From positions 1-64,000 of the forward strand of contig CBFCYE010000002.1 of assembly GCA_965602225.1 (NCBI GenBank): a DNA stretch of 64,000 bases. Direction: 5' to 3'. Source of the DNA: Tenderia sp965602225. GTDB taxonomy: Bacteria > Pseudomonadota > Gammaproteobacteria > Tenderiales > Tenderiaceae. A program made the translations under genes and the position numbers. Below the pieces are notes generated by a model that saw nothing but the letters and a program-made list of their open reading frames with translations, was not told the DNA's origin and did not search any database. Each line of letters begins with the position of its first letter. Position 1 is the stretch's first letter. Below, in pieces: positions 42,777-51,268 of this stretch.

Positions 42777-44885
42777 CTAAATACGACTGGCATATACTTC
42801 CATGAGCCCTGGCATATCGAGTATCAGGGCAATCCCACCATTACCTGTGATGGTTGCACCTGAAACCCCCTTAGTGCCATGTAACATAGCGCCCAACGGC
42901 TTGATCACAACCTCTTCCTGCCCAACCAGCTGATCAACAACACAGCCAATGTGCTTACCGCCAATAGTTGTAACAACAACAAAACCCTCTCCCGCATCAC
43001 TCGCTTGAACAGGGTCATTCACCAACCACTTAGTCAGACGCACCAGCGGCACTGCCTTTTCACGGATGATAACAACTTCCTTGCCATCCACCGTACTAAG
43101 CTTGGCTGATTCCATGTCAAATATTTCATTGACGTTAGCAAGTGGCAAGGCAAATACTTGGCCACCTAATACCACCATTAATGTCGGCATAATTGCCAGT
43201 GTCAATGGCAGTTTAATAGTCACACGACTGCCCTTACCAAGAACAGAATCAATTTCCACAGCACCATTTAATTGTGTGATTCGAGTCTTAACCACATCCA
43301 TTCCGACACCACGACCAGAGATATCAGAAATTTCAGCCTTAGTTGAAAAACCCGGTGCAAAAATCAAGTTGTAACATGCTTTGTCATCCAGTCGAGCAGC
43401 AGCATCTTCATCCATAAGACCTTTTTCTACTGCAACTTTACGTAAAACATCCGCATCCATACCCTTACCGTCATCATCTATCGTCAGCAAGATATGATCA
43501 CCTTCCTGAGTTGCCGACAGGATAACTGTTCCAGCTCTGGCTTTACCCGCCTGCTCACGGTCATCAGGCATTTCAACACCATGATCCACCGAGTTACGCA
43601 CCAGATGCACCAACGGATCGGCCAGGGCCTCGACCAGATTTTTATCCAGGTCGGTTTCTTCCCCGATCAATTCCAGGTTAACTTCTTTATTGAGACTACG
43701 GGCAAGATCGCGAACAACGCGAGGAAACCGGCCAAATACCTTTTTAATAGGTTGCATGCGCGTTTTCATCACCGAGCTCTGCAGGTCTGCCGTTACCAGA
43801 TCAAGATTGGCTATAGCCTTGGCAACCTCTTCATCGGCCGTCATGGTCGTTTTCAAGGTGGCCATACGATTACGTACTAGCACCAACTCACCGACCAGAT
43901 TCATTATGTCATCCAATCGTTTGGTATCTACCCTGACGGTCGTCTCCGCAGCAGGCGCTTCTTTTACAGCCTTGGCGGCTGGCTTGGGTTTTGATTCTAC
44001 CTTCGCTTCTGATTCTTGCTTTGGTGCAGGCGCAGGTGCAGGCTTAGATTCAGCTTTTACAGGCTCAGGTTCCGGCGCCGACGGTACAGGTGCCGCAGCG
44101 TTTTTCTTGACCTCAAGGTCGTCTAATAGCGCCTCAAATTCATCTTCACTAATTTCATCCGACGAACTCGCGCTCACAACCTCAGGCTGACTGGCGCCAG
44201 CCTCAATGGCAGGAGTCTCCTCTACTGCAGGAGCCGACTCTTGTTTAGGTGCAGACCCATGCAGCTGGTCAAGCAGTGTTTCAAACTCATCTTCAGTAAT
44301 CTCATCAGAATCAGACGCTGTTTCAGTCGGAGCTTGAGGCTCATCTACCTTACCGTGCAGTTCATCCAGCAGCGCTTCAAACTCATCCTCGCTAATGTCA
44401 TCACCCGAACTTGCAGTCACCTCAGGCTCAGGCGCGGCTACAGGCTCTGCCGCCACAGCAACTGGTTCAGTGACTACCGCTGCAGTCACAACCTCTTCAC
44501 CTTTCGATATTGCCTCAAGCGCTTGCAGCAAAGCAGGATCAGCATCATCTGGATCTTCGCCTGAACGAATACAATCCATCATCTCGTTTACAACATCAGT
44601 AACCTTCAGAATCACATCCATTAACTGTGGCGTTACCTGACGCTCACCCTGGCGTAACAGATTAAAGACATCCTCGGCACGATGGCAAATTCCAACCAGC
44701 GAATTCAAACTCAAAAAACCAGCCCCACCCTTGACGGTATGGAAGCCACGAAATACACAATTCAAGAGTTCCAGATCGTCTGGCGCTCGCTCCAACTCAA
44801 CAAGCTGCTCACCGAGCTGCTCTAGAATCTCACCAGCTTCAACCAGGAAATCCTGCAGAATTTCGTCATTCAGATCAATTGCCAT
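42777..44885 (-). CDS. cheA: Chemotaxis histidine kinase CheA (first system, with repeated linker motif)
   Basis: 702 residues. P1 Hpt domain with the phospho-His in FRGFHTVKGGAGFL (His49); then a long acidic linker from about 130 to 325 without a recognisable P2 domain. P3 dimerisation (VDTKRLDDIMNLVGELVLVRNRMA) is followed by P4 kinase with LVRNSVDHGVE (N box), TIDDDGKGMD and FAPGFSTKAEISDISGRGVGMDVV, then P5 CheW-like. The linker contains the same acidic motif three times (listed separately). CheA passes phosphate to CheY and CheB. It lies with cheY and cheZ upstream and with parC/parP downstream, the F6-type flagellar chemotaxis set. Confidence 0.96.
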   Translation of the reverse strand: MAIDLNDEILQDFLVEAGEILEQLGEQLVELERAPDDLELLNCVFRGFHTVKGGAGFLSLNSLVGICHRAEDVFNLLRQGERQVTPQLMDVILKVTDVVNEMMDCIRSGEDPDDADPALLQALEAISKGEEVVTAAVVTEPVAVAAEPVAAPEPEVTASSGDDISEDEFEALLDELHGKVDEPQAPTETASDSDEITEDEFETLLDQLHGSAPKQESAPAVEETPAIEAGASQPEVVSASSSDEISEDEFEALLDDLEVKKNAAAPVPSAPEPEPVKAESKPAPAPAPKQESEAKVESKPKPAAKAVKEAPAAETTVRVDTKRLDDIMNLVGELVLVRNRMATLKTTMTADEEVAKAIANLDLVTADLQSSVMKTRMQPIKKVFGRFPRVVRDLARSLNKEVNLELIGEETDLDKNLVEALADPLVHLVRNSVDHGVEMPDDREQAGKARAGTVILSATQEGDHILLTIDDDGKGMDADVLRKVAVEKGLMDEDAAARLDDKACYNLIFAPGFSTKAEISDISGRGVGMDVVKTRITQLNGAVEIDSVLGKGSRVTIKLPLTLAIMPTLMVVLGGQVFALPLANVNEIFDMESAKLSTVDGKEVVIIREKAVPLVRLTKWLVNDPVQASDAGEGFVVVTTIGGKHIGCVVDQLVGQEEVVIKPLGAMLHGTKGVSGATITGNGGIALILDMPGLMEVYASRI
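44109..44402 (-). repeat. Three copies of an acidic motif in the CheA linker
   Basis: Within CheA residues 162-259 the pattern D-(D/E)-I-(S/T)-E-D-E-F-E-(A/T)-L-L-D-x-L-(H/E) occurs three times: DDISEDEFEALLDELH (162-177), DEITEDEFETLLDQLH (194-209) and DEISEDEFEALLDDLE (243-258). Each is separated by unordered Ala/Pro/Glu/Ser sequence. The copies look like short docking helices. Confidence 0.9.
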
Positions 44886-44907
44886 CTAAATCATCGCCCC
44901 GTTATGC

Positions 44908-45663
44908 TCAAAAACCCAGACTGGATAACAGATCATCAACATCATCCTGACCAGTAACGATGTCAGCTTTATCGACACCTGGTACAGCAGGTCCCACCGC
45001 CTCGATATCAGGCCCGTCCTTACCCTTGTTTTTTGAAGCTCCTTCCTTAGAGGTCATCTTCTGTCCTGTCATGCGAATCAGCCCCACTAAACCTTCTTCA
45101 ACATCCTGCACCATGCTAATAACTCGGCCAATAATCTGGCCAGTTAAATCCTGAAACCCCTGAGCCATCATAATGTCTGAAAGACTAGAACTTATTTCGG
45201 GATTTTTTTGATCAAGCCACTGAAAAAACTCATCCAGCTCAGCACTCATATTGCGGAATTCATCAACGTCCATATCACGCTTTCTAAATCGACCCCAGTT
45301 ATTATGTAACTTCTCACTTTTTTCTCGGAGGGAATCAGCAAGCCCCATTGAAACCTCAACTGCAGAAAGTGTTTTTTCTGCCGCTTGCTCGGTCATGGTT
45401 ATGACATGATTAAGACGTTCTTTAGCGTCAGGAATATCGCTCTCTGCCAGATCAGCCAGGTTAGTATCCAACTGAAAATTAAGCATTGTGTCGTGCAGAT
45501 CACGAGTGAGTTTACCTAACTCCTGAAACAACTGACCTTCACGCAGTGCCGACAGGTCTTCCATCACCTTTTCAGCTTCTTCCTGATTGCCCTGTTCTAT
45601 ACAGTCAACCAGTTTCTTCGCATATTCAAGGCCATCGTCACTGCAAATTGATTTTTTGCTCAT
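44908..45663 (-). CDS. cheZ: Chemotaxis phosphatase CheZ
   Basis: 251 residues, mainly long helices. The catalytic region MMAQGFQDLTGQIIGRVISMVQ holds the Gln that acts on CheY-phosphate (Gln147 in E. coli). The C-terminal end DIVTGQDDVDDLLSSLGF is the CheY-binding tail. The chain before that is a Lys/Gly-rich flexible linker. CheZ ends the CheY signal to the flagellar motor. It is between cheY (about 38 bases upstream) and cheA (22 bases downstream). Its presence marks the first chemotaxis system as the one driving the motor directly. Confidence 0.95.
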   Translation of the reverse strand: MSKKSICSDDGLEYAKKLVDCIEQGNQEEAEKVMEDLSALREGQLFQELGKLTRDLHDTMLNFQLDTNLADLAESDIPDAKERLNHVITMTEQAAEKTLSAVEVSMGLADSLREKSEKLHNNWGRFRKRDMDVDEFRNMSAELDEFFQWLDQKNPEISSSLSDIMMAQGFQDLTGQIIGRVISMVQDVEEGLVGLIRMTGQKMTSKEGASKNKGKDGPDIEAVGPAVPGVDKADIVTGQDDVDDLLSSLGF

Positions 45664-45701
45664 TCTAAAATCTCTTGTCTCTAAAGCGAGTAATAAAAGC
45701 C

Positions 45702-46094
45702 TTAGCCAGCGGCTTCGATACGTTCAAAAATCTTTTCGATTTTTTCCTTCAACGTGGCGGCAGTAAAAGGCTTAATCACATAGCCGTTAACACCGGCCTG
45801 TGCTGCTTCAACAATCTGTTCTTTCTTTGCTTCGGCGGTAACCAAGAGAACAGGGAGACTTGCTAATTTTGGATCGGCACGAACGGCCTTGAGGAGGTCA
45901 ATTCCCTGCATACCTGGCATATTCCAGTCGGTAATAAGGAAATCATAATCACCCGCCTGAAGCTTGGGTAACGCAGTGTTACCATCATCAGCTTCATCGG
46001 TGTTGCTAAAACCCAAATCCCTTAATAGGTTTTTTATTATCCTGCGCATTGTAGAAAAATCGTCTACAACCAGGATTTTCATATTCTTGTCCAA
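45702..46094 (-). CDS. cheY: Chemotaxis response regulator CheY (first system)
   Basis: 130 residues, a single receiver domain. Acidic pair in ILVVDDFSTMRRIIKNLLRDLGF, phospho-acceptor Asp56 in DFLITDWNMPGM, Thr in LLVTAEAKKEQIVEAAQAG, and Lys in GYVIKPF. Phospho-CheY binds FliM and the motor switch. The TTG at 46094 is chosen as start because GGAGG lies nine bases before it; an ATG four codons later is the usual start in relatives, but it would be about 20 bases from that ribosome-binding site. A sigma-28-type promoter lies about 80 bases upstream, just after fliA. Confidence 0.95.
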   Translation of the reverse strand: MDKNMKILVVDDFSTMRRIIKNLLRDLGFSNTDEADDGNTALPKLQAGDYDFLITDWNMPGMQGIDLLKAVRADPKLASLPVLLVTAEAKKEQIVEAAQAGVNGYVIKPFTAATLKEKIEKIFERIEAAG

Positions 46095-46173
46095 GACTAG
46101 AAACCTCCATTTACCTAGTGACTCTTGAAAGACCCATGGATAGTAATTTTACTGTTCCATAATCTCTCTATTA

Positions 46174-46200
46174 TTATCTGCACTTGGCTGGAAATGTTTA
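46174..46200 (-). promoter_or_regulatory. Sigma-28 (FliA) promoter of the cheYZAB-mot-par operon
   Basis: Minus strand: TAAACATT (46193-46200), exactly 11 bases, GCAGATAA (46174-46181). This matches the FliA consensus TAAAGTTT-N11-GCCGATAA with one difference in the -10 part and an intact TAAA. It lies in the 119-base gap between the fliA stop and the cheY start. Confidence 0.8.
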
Positions 46201-46213
46201 GGCTTGATTTGAA

Positions 46214-46969
46214 TTAATCTGAATCCTTTTTCGTCCACTGGCCCAAACGAGCCTGTAAACGTATCAAGGCTTGACTATGAATTTGACTGACACGGGACTC
46301 ACTAACACCCAGAACAGAACCAATTTCACGTAGATTTAACTCTTCATCGTAATAAAGCGTCATTACCAGACATTCACGTTCGGGCAAGCCAGCAATAGCT
46401 TCAGCTAGACTGCGTTTGAAATCCTCTTTTTGCAGACCATCAAAGGGGGTCATCGATGCAGAAGAAAGATTGATATTAGTTGCAACAGCCTCATCATCTG
46501 CGCCCAAGTCATCAAAACTAAGCACTAAATATCCACTCGCAGCCTGAAGTGTTTGATGATATTCGCTCAAAGACATCTCAAGCGCTTCTGCGACTTCATT
46601 ATCACGGGCATCACGCCCCATCATGCTTTCAATCTGACGTACCGCCTCAGCCACTTTACGGGCCTTGCGGTGTACTGAGCGGGGTGCCCAGTCATTTTTG
46701 CGAATTTCATCGAGCATGGCACCACGGACTCGAATACCAGCATAGGTTTCAAAACTGGCCCCCTGCGTGGAATCATAATTACGGGCTGCCTCAAGCAGGC
46801 CAATCATTCCTGCCTGAATCAGGTCATCAGCCTGCACACTGGGAGGTAGTCGACACATCAGGTGGTAGGCTATACGTTTCACCAGCGGCGCATGCTGCAC
46901 CACCAGGTCGTCTCTATTGTTTTTTGTCGTTGGTTGCATATTTTTGCTATAGGTCGCGAGTCCATTCAT
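46214..46969 (-). CDS. fliA: Flagellar sigma factor FliA (sigma-28)
   Basis: 251 residues. Sigma regions are visible: region 2 with HAPLVKRIAYHLM, LIQAGMIGLLEAARNYDSTQGASFETYAGIRVRGAMLDEIRKNDW; region 3 with RSVHRKARKVAEAVRQIE; region 4 with LPERECLVMTLYYDEELNLREIGSVLGVSESRVSQIHSQALIRL. FliA directs RNA polymerase to late flagellar and chemotaxis genes. GAAGGGG precedes the ATG. It follows flhG with 18 bases between, in one operon with flhF and flhG. No anti-sigma factor flgM is in the window. Confidence 0.97.
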   Translation of the reverse strand: MNGLATYSKNMQPTTKNNRDDLVVQHAPLVKRIAYHLMCRLPPSVQADDLIQAGMIGLLEAARNYDSTQGASFETYAGIRVRGAMLDEIRKNDWAPRSVHRKARKVAEAVRQIESMMGRDARDNEVAEALEMSLSEYHQTLQAASGYLVLSFDDLGADDEAVATNINLSSASMTPFDGLQKEDFKRSLAEAIAGLPERECLVMTLYYDEELNLREIGSVLGVSESRVSQIHSQALIRLQARLGQWTKKDSD

Positions 46970-46987
46970 TGCGGTGCCCCTTCATTA

Positions 46988-47854
46988 TTATTGCGCACTC
47001 TGAATCAGCCTTTCCACGAAAAACTCTAGATGCCCTCCCGCGCTTCTAGGTATCGGCCAGCTATCGGCTTTTTTGGCTAACGTCTTAAATGCCATGGCTG
47101 CTTTACTTCTAGGATAAGCATCGATAACCGCCCTTTGTTTTTGCAATGCTTTCCTCAGATATTCATCGTACGGCACCGTCCCCATAAAATCCAAGGTTAC
47201 GTCGAGAAAACGGTCGGTAACCCTAACCATTTTACCAAACAGCTCACGCCCCTCCTGCATACTGTGAGCCATGTTCGATAGTACCCTAAATCTTTGAATT
47301 CCGTAATCTCGGTTCAATAATTTAATCAGGGCGTAAGCGTCGGTTATTGAAGTTGGCTCATCACAGACAACAACGATCACTTCCTGGGCCGCCCGGGTGA
47401 AGCTAATTACCGAATCGGCTATGCCTGCTGCAGTGTCTATAATCAATACATCCAGGTCATGCCCGACCTCACTAAAAGCCTGAATAACGCCTGCATGCTG
47501 AGCTGGCGTCAACTCTGCCATATTCTGGGTGCCAGATGACGCGGGAATAATCTGTAGGCCATTCGGGCCTTCAACAATAATTTCCTCCAATGTCCGTTCA
47601 CCGCTAATGACATGAGAAAGGTTATATACAGGATGGAGACCGAGCATAATATCGATATTAGCCAAGCCCAGATCCGCATCCATCAGCATGACCTTCTTGC
47701 CCTCAGCCACCATCGCCAGACCTAGATTTACCGAAACATTGGTTTTACCCACACCACCCTTGCCACTGGCGACAGCGATTACCCTGACCGGCCCTGGGTT
47801 GCTCACTTTTCTTAGTCCTGCAGCCTGATCCATCTGACTCTCCATCATGAGCAT
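46988..47854 (-). CDS. flhG: Flagellar number regulator FlhG (FleN)
   Basis: 288 residues, a MinD-like ATPase. Deviant Walker A in AVASGKGGVGKTNVSVNLG, then LMDADLGLANIDIMLGLHP, and LDVLIIDTAAGIADSVISF (Walker B). FlhG limits flagellar number at the pole, in Pseudomonas also by holding back the regulator FleQ, and stimulates FlhF. The start shares one base with the flhF stop (TAATG). Some extra Met codons at the start leave the exact first residue open by a few positions. Confidence 0.96.
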   Translation of the reverse strand: MLMMESQMDQAAGLRKVSNPGPVRVIAVASGKGGVGKTNVSVNLGLAMVAEGKKVMLMDADLGLANIDIMLGLHPVYNLSHVISGERTLEEIIVEGPNGLQIIPASSGTQNMAELTPAQHAGVIQAFSEVGHDLDVLIIDTAAGIADSVISFTRAAQEVIVVVCDEPTSITDAYALIKLLNRDYGIQRFRVLSNMAHSMQEGRELFGKMVRVTDRFLDVTLDFMGTVPYDEYLRKALQKQRAVIDAYPRSKAAMAFKTLAKKADSWPIPRSAGGHLEFFVERLIQSAQ

Positions 47855-49089
47855 TAACTACCGACCTCAGCAACCCGAATCCCCGTCATCAATTCATCGT
47901 CAAGCAATTCCGAACTTTCCTGCATCACCGCCACACTTCTACTTACCAGAGTATGAGCCCTGGCAGGCTGCAGATCTTCGGGAACACGCTGACCGTCACT
48001 GATATAGGCAACCGGAAGCTGCTGCTGGATCACTACATCCAACGCATGGCCAAGACTGGTACTTTCATCCACCTTGGTCAAAATACAGCCACTAAGATCA
48101 ACACCGCTATAACCACGCACCACCTCTCGCAAACCCGAAAGTCTGGAGGTTGCCGATGCGACCAGATAGGTTCGCACCCTGTCGTTCTCACCCTGCAGCA
48201 CAGAGAACTGTTCCGCCAGACGTAAATCGCGCTGACTCATACCCGCCGTATCAATCAATACCAAACGCTTATCGCAGAAATGATCTAGTGCCGCCCGTAG
48301 TGTTTCAGGCGAGTTGGCACAACGAATAGGCACATCAAGAATTCGGGCATAGGCCTTGAGTTGTTCGTGGGCACCGATGCGAAAGTTATCTGTTGAAATC
48401 AGCGCCACACTGCGTGAGCCATGACGCATGGCGAATCGCGCCGCCAGTTTGGCAATTGTTGTCGTCTTACCAACCCCGGTAGGACCAATCAAAGCCACAG
48501 CACCACCTTGAGTCAAAATATCATCATCAGTAACCGAAAGCTTAACCGCAATCTTACCCAGCAAGCGGCGCCACAAATCATCCGCAGAGCCTTCCATTGG
48601 CAGCGTTTGCAACAATTCACCAGCCAGCTTTGAACCCAAGCCCAGTCGAGCCATGCGTTGCTTTAATTCATATTCAAATGGGTTCGAGATTTTACGATCT
48701 TTTAAGGCCAACTCAGAAAGCTGGGTTTCCAATAGGCCGCGCATTGTTTTCATCTCACCGCGCATTTCCATCAGAGTCGGTTCCTGACTCCATATGATTT
48801 GCGCTTTTTCCCTGGCATGTTCATTAAACTGCCGGGGCAACTCAGAAGGTGGCTGTGTCGGCTGGCGCGCAATATCATCCGCAGCCATGACGGCGGTCCG
48901 CTGTTCGGCTTCATGCTCCTGCTGAACCTCGCGGCGCAGTGCATTCTCGTCATAATCGATCGCAGAAATAATCTCGATACCACCATTGACACGATTATTG
49001 GAGAGAATAACTGCATCCTCACCTAGCTCTTCCCTGACCATACGCATCGCAGACCTGACATCCGATGCGAAAAAGCGTTTAATTTTCAT
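47854..49089 (-). CDS. flhF: Flagellar SRP-like GTPase FlhF
   Basis: 411 residues. N-terminal B domain (MKIKRFFASDVRSAMRMVREELGEDAVILSNNRVNGGIEI), a long variable linker, and then the NG domain with G1 GPTGVGKTTTIAKLAARF, RSVALISTDNFRIGAHEQL, VLIDTAGMSQRD and LTKVDESTSLGHALDV. FlhF recruits the first flagellar parts to the cell pole, which is the main sign that this organism is polarly flagellated. A GAGGTAGG ribosome-binding site lies before the ATG. It follows flhA (51-base gap) and overlaps flhG. Confidence 0.96.
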   Translation of the reverse strand: MKIKRFFASDVRSAMRMVREELGEDAVILSNNRVNGGIEIISAIDYDENALRREVQQEHEAEQRTAVMAADDIARQPTQPPSELPRQFNEHAREKAQIIWSQEPTLMEMRGEMKTMRGLLETQLSELALKDRKISNPFEYELKQRMARLGLGSKLAGELLQTLPMEGSADDLWRRLLGKIAVKLSVTDDDILTQGGAVALIGPTGVGKTTTIAKLAARFAMRHGSRSVALISTDNFRIGAHEQLKAYARILDVPIRCANSPETLRAALDHFCDKRLVLIDTAGMSQRDLRLAEQFSVLQGENDRVRTYLVASATSRLSGLREVVRGYSGVDLSGCILTKVDESTSLGHALDVVIQQQLPVAYISDGQRVPEDLQPARAHTLVSRSVAVMQESSELLDDELMTGIRVAEVGS

Positions 49090-49140
49090 CGTTACCTACC
49101 TCACTCTGCATCACCCGATCACCCAACCATGCTGCTTTGC

Positions 49141-51252
49141 TTAACCCAAAGACGGTGCTTGTTGCCCACCCACCGTTGACATGATCTTGATCTGTTTGTC
49201 GTCTGGTATTTCGTTATAAGACAATACCTTCAACGCAGGAATAGAACCCTTAATCAAGCGCGCCAACACCGGTCTGATCAAGGCCGACACAAGCAATACC
49301 GCTGGCAACCCATTCATCTCTTGTCGCTGCGTCGCTTCAGCCAGAGCAGAGAACATATTCTCTGCCAGACCAGGCTCAAGTCCGAGACCGCCACTTCCTG
49401 CTGTCCTAACAGACTCTTGCAATAACTGTTCCAATGCAGGATCAAGCGTAATCACCGCCAATTCTGGCGCTATCCCATTGATTTGTTGGATAATTGATCG
49501 ACCAAGTGCCACCCTGACCATCGACGTCAAAATAGCGGGGTCTTGACTCCTGGTCCCCTCATCCGCCAATGTTTCGACGATTCGACGCATATCACGGACT
49601 GGAATCCCATCTTCAAGCAGACTCTGTAGCACCTTAACCACCCCCCCTAGAGGCAAGATATCGGGCACCAGCCCCTCAACCAGCTTCGGCGCAACCTTGG
49701 CAACGTTATCGAGCAGTTGCTGAACCTCTTCTCGCCCCAATAGTTCATAACCATGACTACTAATAAGGTGACTCAGGTGAGTTGCGACAACCGTGCTTGG
49801 ATCAACCACGGTGTAACCCATCGTCTGGGCATGATCACGCTGCGAAGGTTCAATCCAGGTTGCATCCAGACCAAAGGCTGGATCTTTACCCGGAATACCT
49901 TGCAACGTCCCATACACCTGACCGGGATTAATGGCTAACTCACGATCAGGATGAATTGTCGCCTCACCCACCGTGGCGCCCAGCAGAGTAATACGATAGG
50001 TATCAGGAGACAACTCAAGATTGTCGCGAATGTGGACCGATGGAACCAAAAAGCCCAGATCTTGAGTCAGCTTTTTACGAATCCCTTTTATCCGCCCCAT
50101 CAGTTGACCACCCTGATTCTTATCCACCAGAGGAATCAAACGGTAACCCACTTCCAGCCCCAGAGTATCGACGGGAACAACGTCATCCCAGGTCAACTCT
50201 TTCATCTCTGGCGCAGGCTCTTCAGCAGTCTTGAGTGTTTGCGATGCGCTCTCTGACGTTTGCCTTTCACGCTTGCCTCTCATCTTCATATAAGCCGCAC
50301 CGCCAAACACTGCAGCCAATGATAAAAAGGCTATGTTTGGCATGCCCGGAATAACGCCAAGCAAGCCGAGAATACTGGCAGTGACAACCAACACCCGGGG
50401 ATCATCAAACAATTGGCCCAGGATCTGCTGCCCCATATCCTGCGTACTGGTAACACGAGTCACTATTATTGCAGTCGCTGTTGATAGCACCAGAGATGGA
50501 ATCTGGGCGACCAAGCCATCACCAATGGTCAACAAGGTGTAATTGCGAACCGCATCAGCAAATTCCATATCATGCTGTGCAATACCGATCGACAAACCAC
50601 CAATGATATTGATGAACAGGATTAGAATACCGGCAACCGCATCACCACGAACAAACTTACTGGCACCATCCATAGAACCATAAAAATCGGCCTCTTGAAT
50701 AACATCCCTACGCCGTTCCTGCGCCTCTTCCTGATTCAACAGCCCGGCATTCAAATCAGCATCAATCGCCATTTGTTTACCAGGCATCGCATCCAAGGTA
50801 AAACGGGCTGACACTTCTGAGACTCGCCCAGCACCTTTGGTCACAACAACGAAGTTGATGATTACCAAAATACCGAACACCACCAGACCAACGGCATAGT
50901 TACCGCCAATAACAAATTCACCAAAGGCCTCAATCACCTTCCCCGCCGCATCGGTCCCCGTGTGCCCTTCCAATAACACAACCCGGGTTGAGGCCACATT
51001 CAAGCCCAAACGCAACAACGTTGCCAGCAAGATAACCGTAGGAAAAACAGCAAATTCAAGTGGCCGCTTGGCATAGACAACCGCCAGCAAGACAATAAGA
51101 GACAGCGAGATATTAAACGTAAACAAGGCATCAAGACCCAGCGCAGGCATAGGCACTATCATCATGCCTAACATCAACAGCAACATCAGTGGCACGCCCA
51201 AGCCCTGACGTATCAGATCCGACAATGTAGGCATATTTTTAATGTTTTCCAT
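49141..51252 (-). CDS. flhA: Flagellar export gate protein FlhA
   Basis: 703 residues. The first 330 residues carry about eight membrane helices (LGVPLMLLLMLGMMIVPMPALGLDALFTFNI and others) and the conserved FHIPEP-type loop (RFTLDAMPGKQMAIDADLNAGLL). The rest is the cytoplasmic FlhA-C domain (VDTLGLEVGYRLIPLVDKNQGG, THLSHLISSHGYELLGREEVQQLLD, EDGIPVRDMRRIVETLADEG). FlhA forms the nonameric ring through which export substrates pass. Length is normal. It lies between flhB (16 bases away) and flhF. Confidence 0.97.
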   Translation of the reverse strand: MENIKNMPTLSDLIRQGLGVPLMLLLMLGMMIVPMPALGLDALFTFNISLSLIVLLAVVYAKRPLEFAVFPTVILLATLLRLGLNVASTRVVLLEGHTGTDAAGKVIEAFGEFVIGGNYAVGLVVFGILVIINFVVVTKGAGRVSEVSARFTLDAMPGKQMAIDADLNAGLLNQEEAQERRRDVIQEADFYGSMDGASKFVRGDAVAGILILFINIIGGLSIGIAQHDMEFADAVRNYTLLTIGDGLVAQIPSLVLSTATAIIVTRVTSTQDMGQQILGQLFDDPRVLVVTASILGLLGVIPGMPNIAFLSLAAVFGGAAYMKMRGKRERQTSESASQTLKTAEEPAPEMKELTWDDVVPVDTLGLEVGYRLIPLVDKNQGGQLMGRIKGIRKKLTQDLGFLVPSVHIRDNLELSPDTYRITLLGATVGEATIHPDRELAINPGQVYGTLQGIPGKDPAFGLDATWIEPSQRDHAQTMGYTVVDPSTVVATHLSHLISSHGYELLGREEVQQLLDNVAKVAPKLVEGLVPDILPLGGVVKVLQSLLEDGIPVRDMRRIVETLADEGTRSQDPAILTSMVRVALGRSIIQQINGIAPELAVITLDPALEQLLQESVRTAGSGGLGLEPGLAENMFSALAEATQRQEMNGLPAVLLVSALIRPVLARLIKGSIPALKVLSYNEIPDDKQIKIMSTVGGQQAPSLG

Positions 51253-51268
51253 ACTTCAAAACCTCTCG

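Noticed and set aside
43690..44190. Plus-strand frame of 166 codons opposite the first cheA
   Set aside because: Antisense shadow of a conserved kinase gene; composition mirrors the Ala/Pro/Glu linker.
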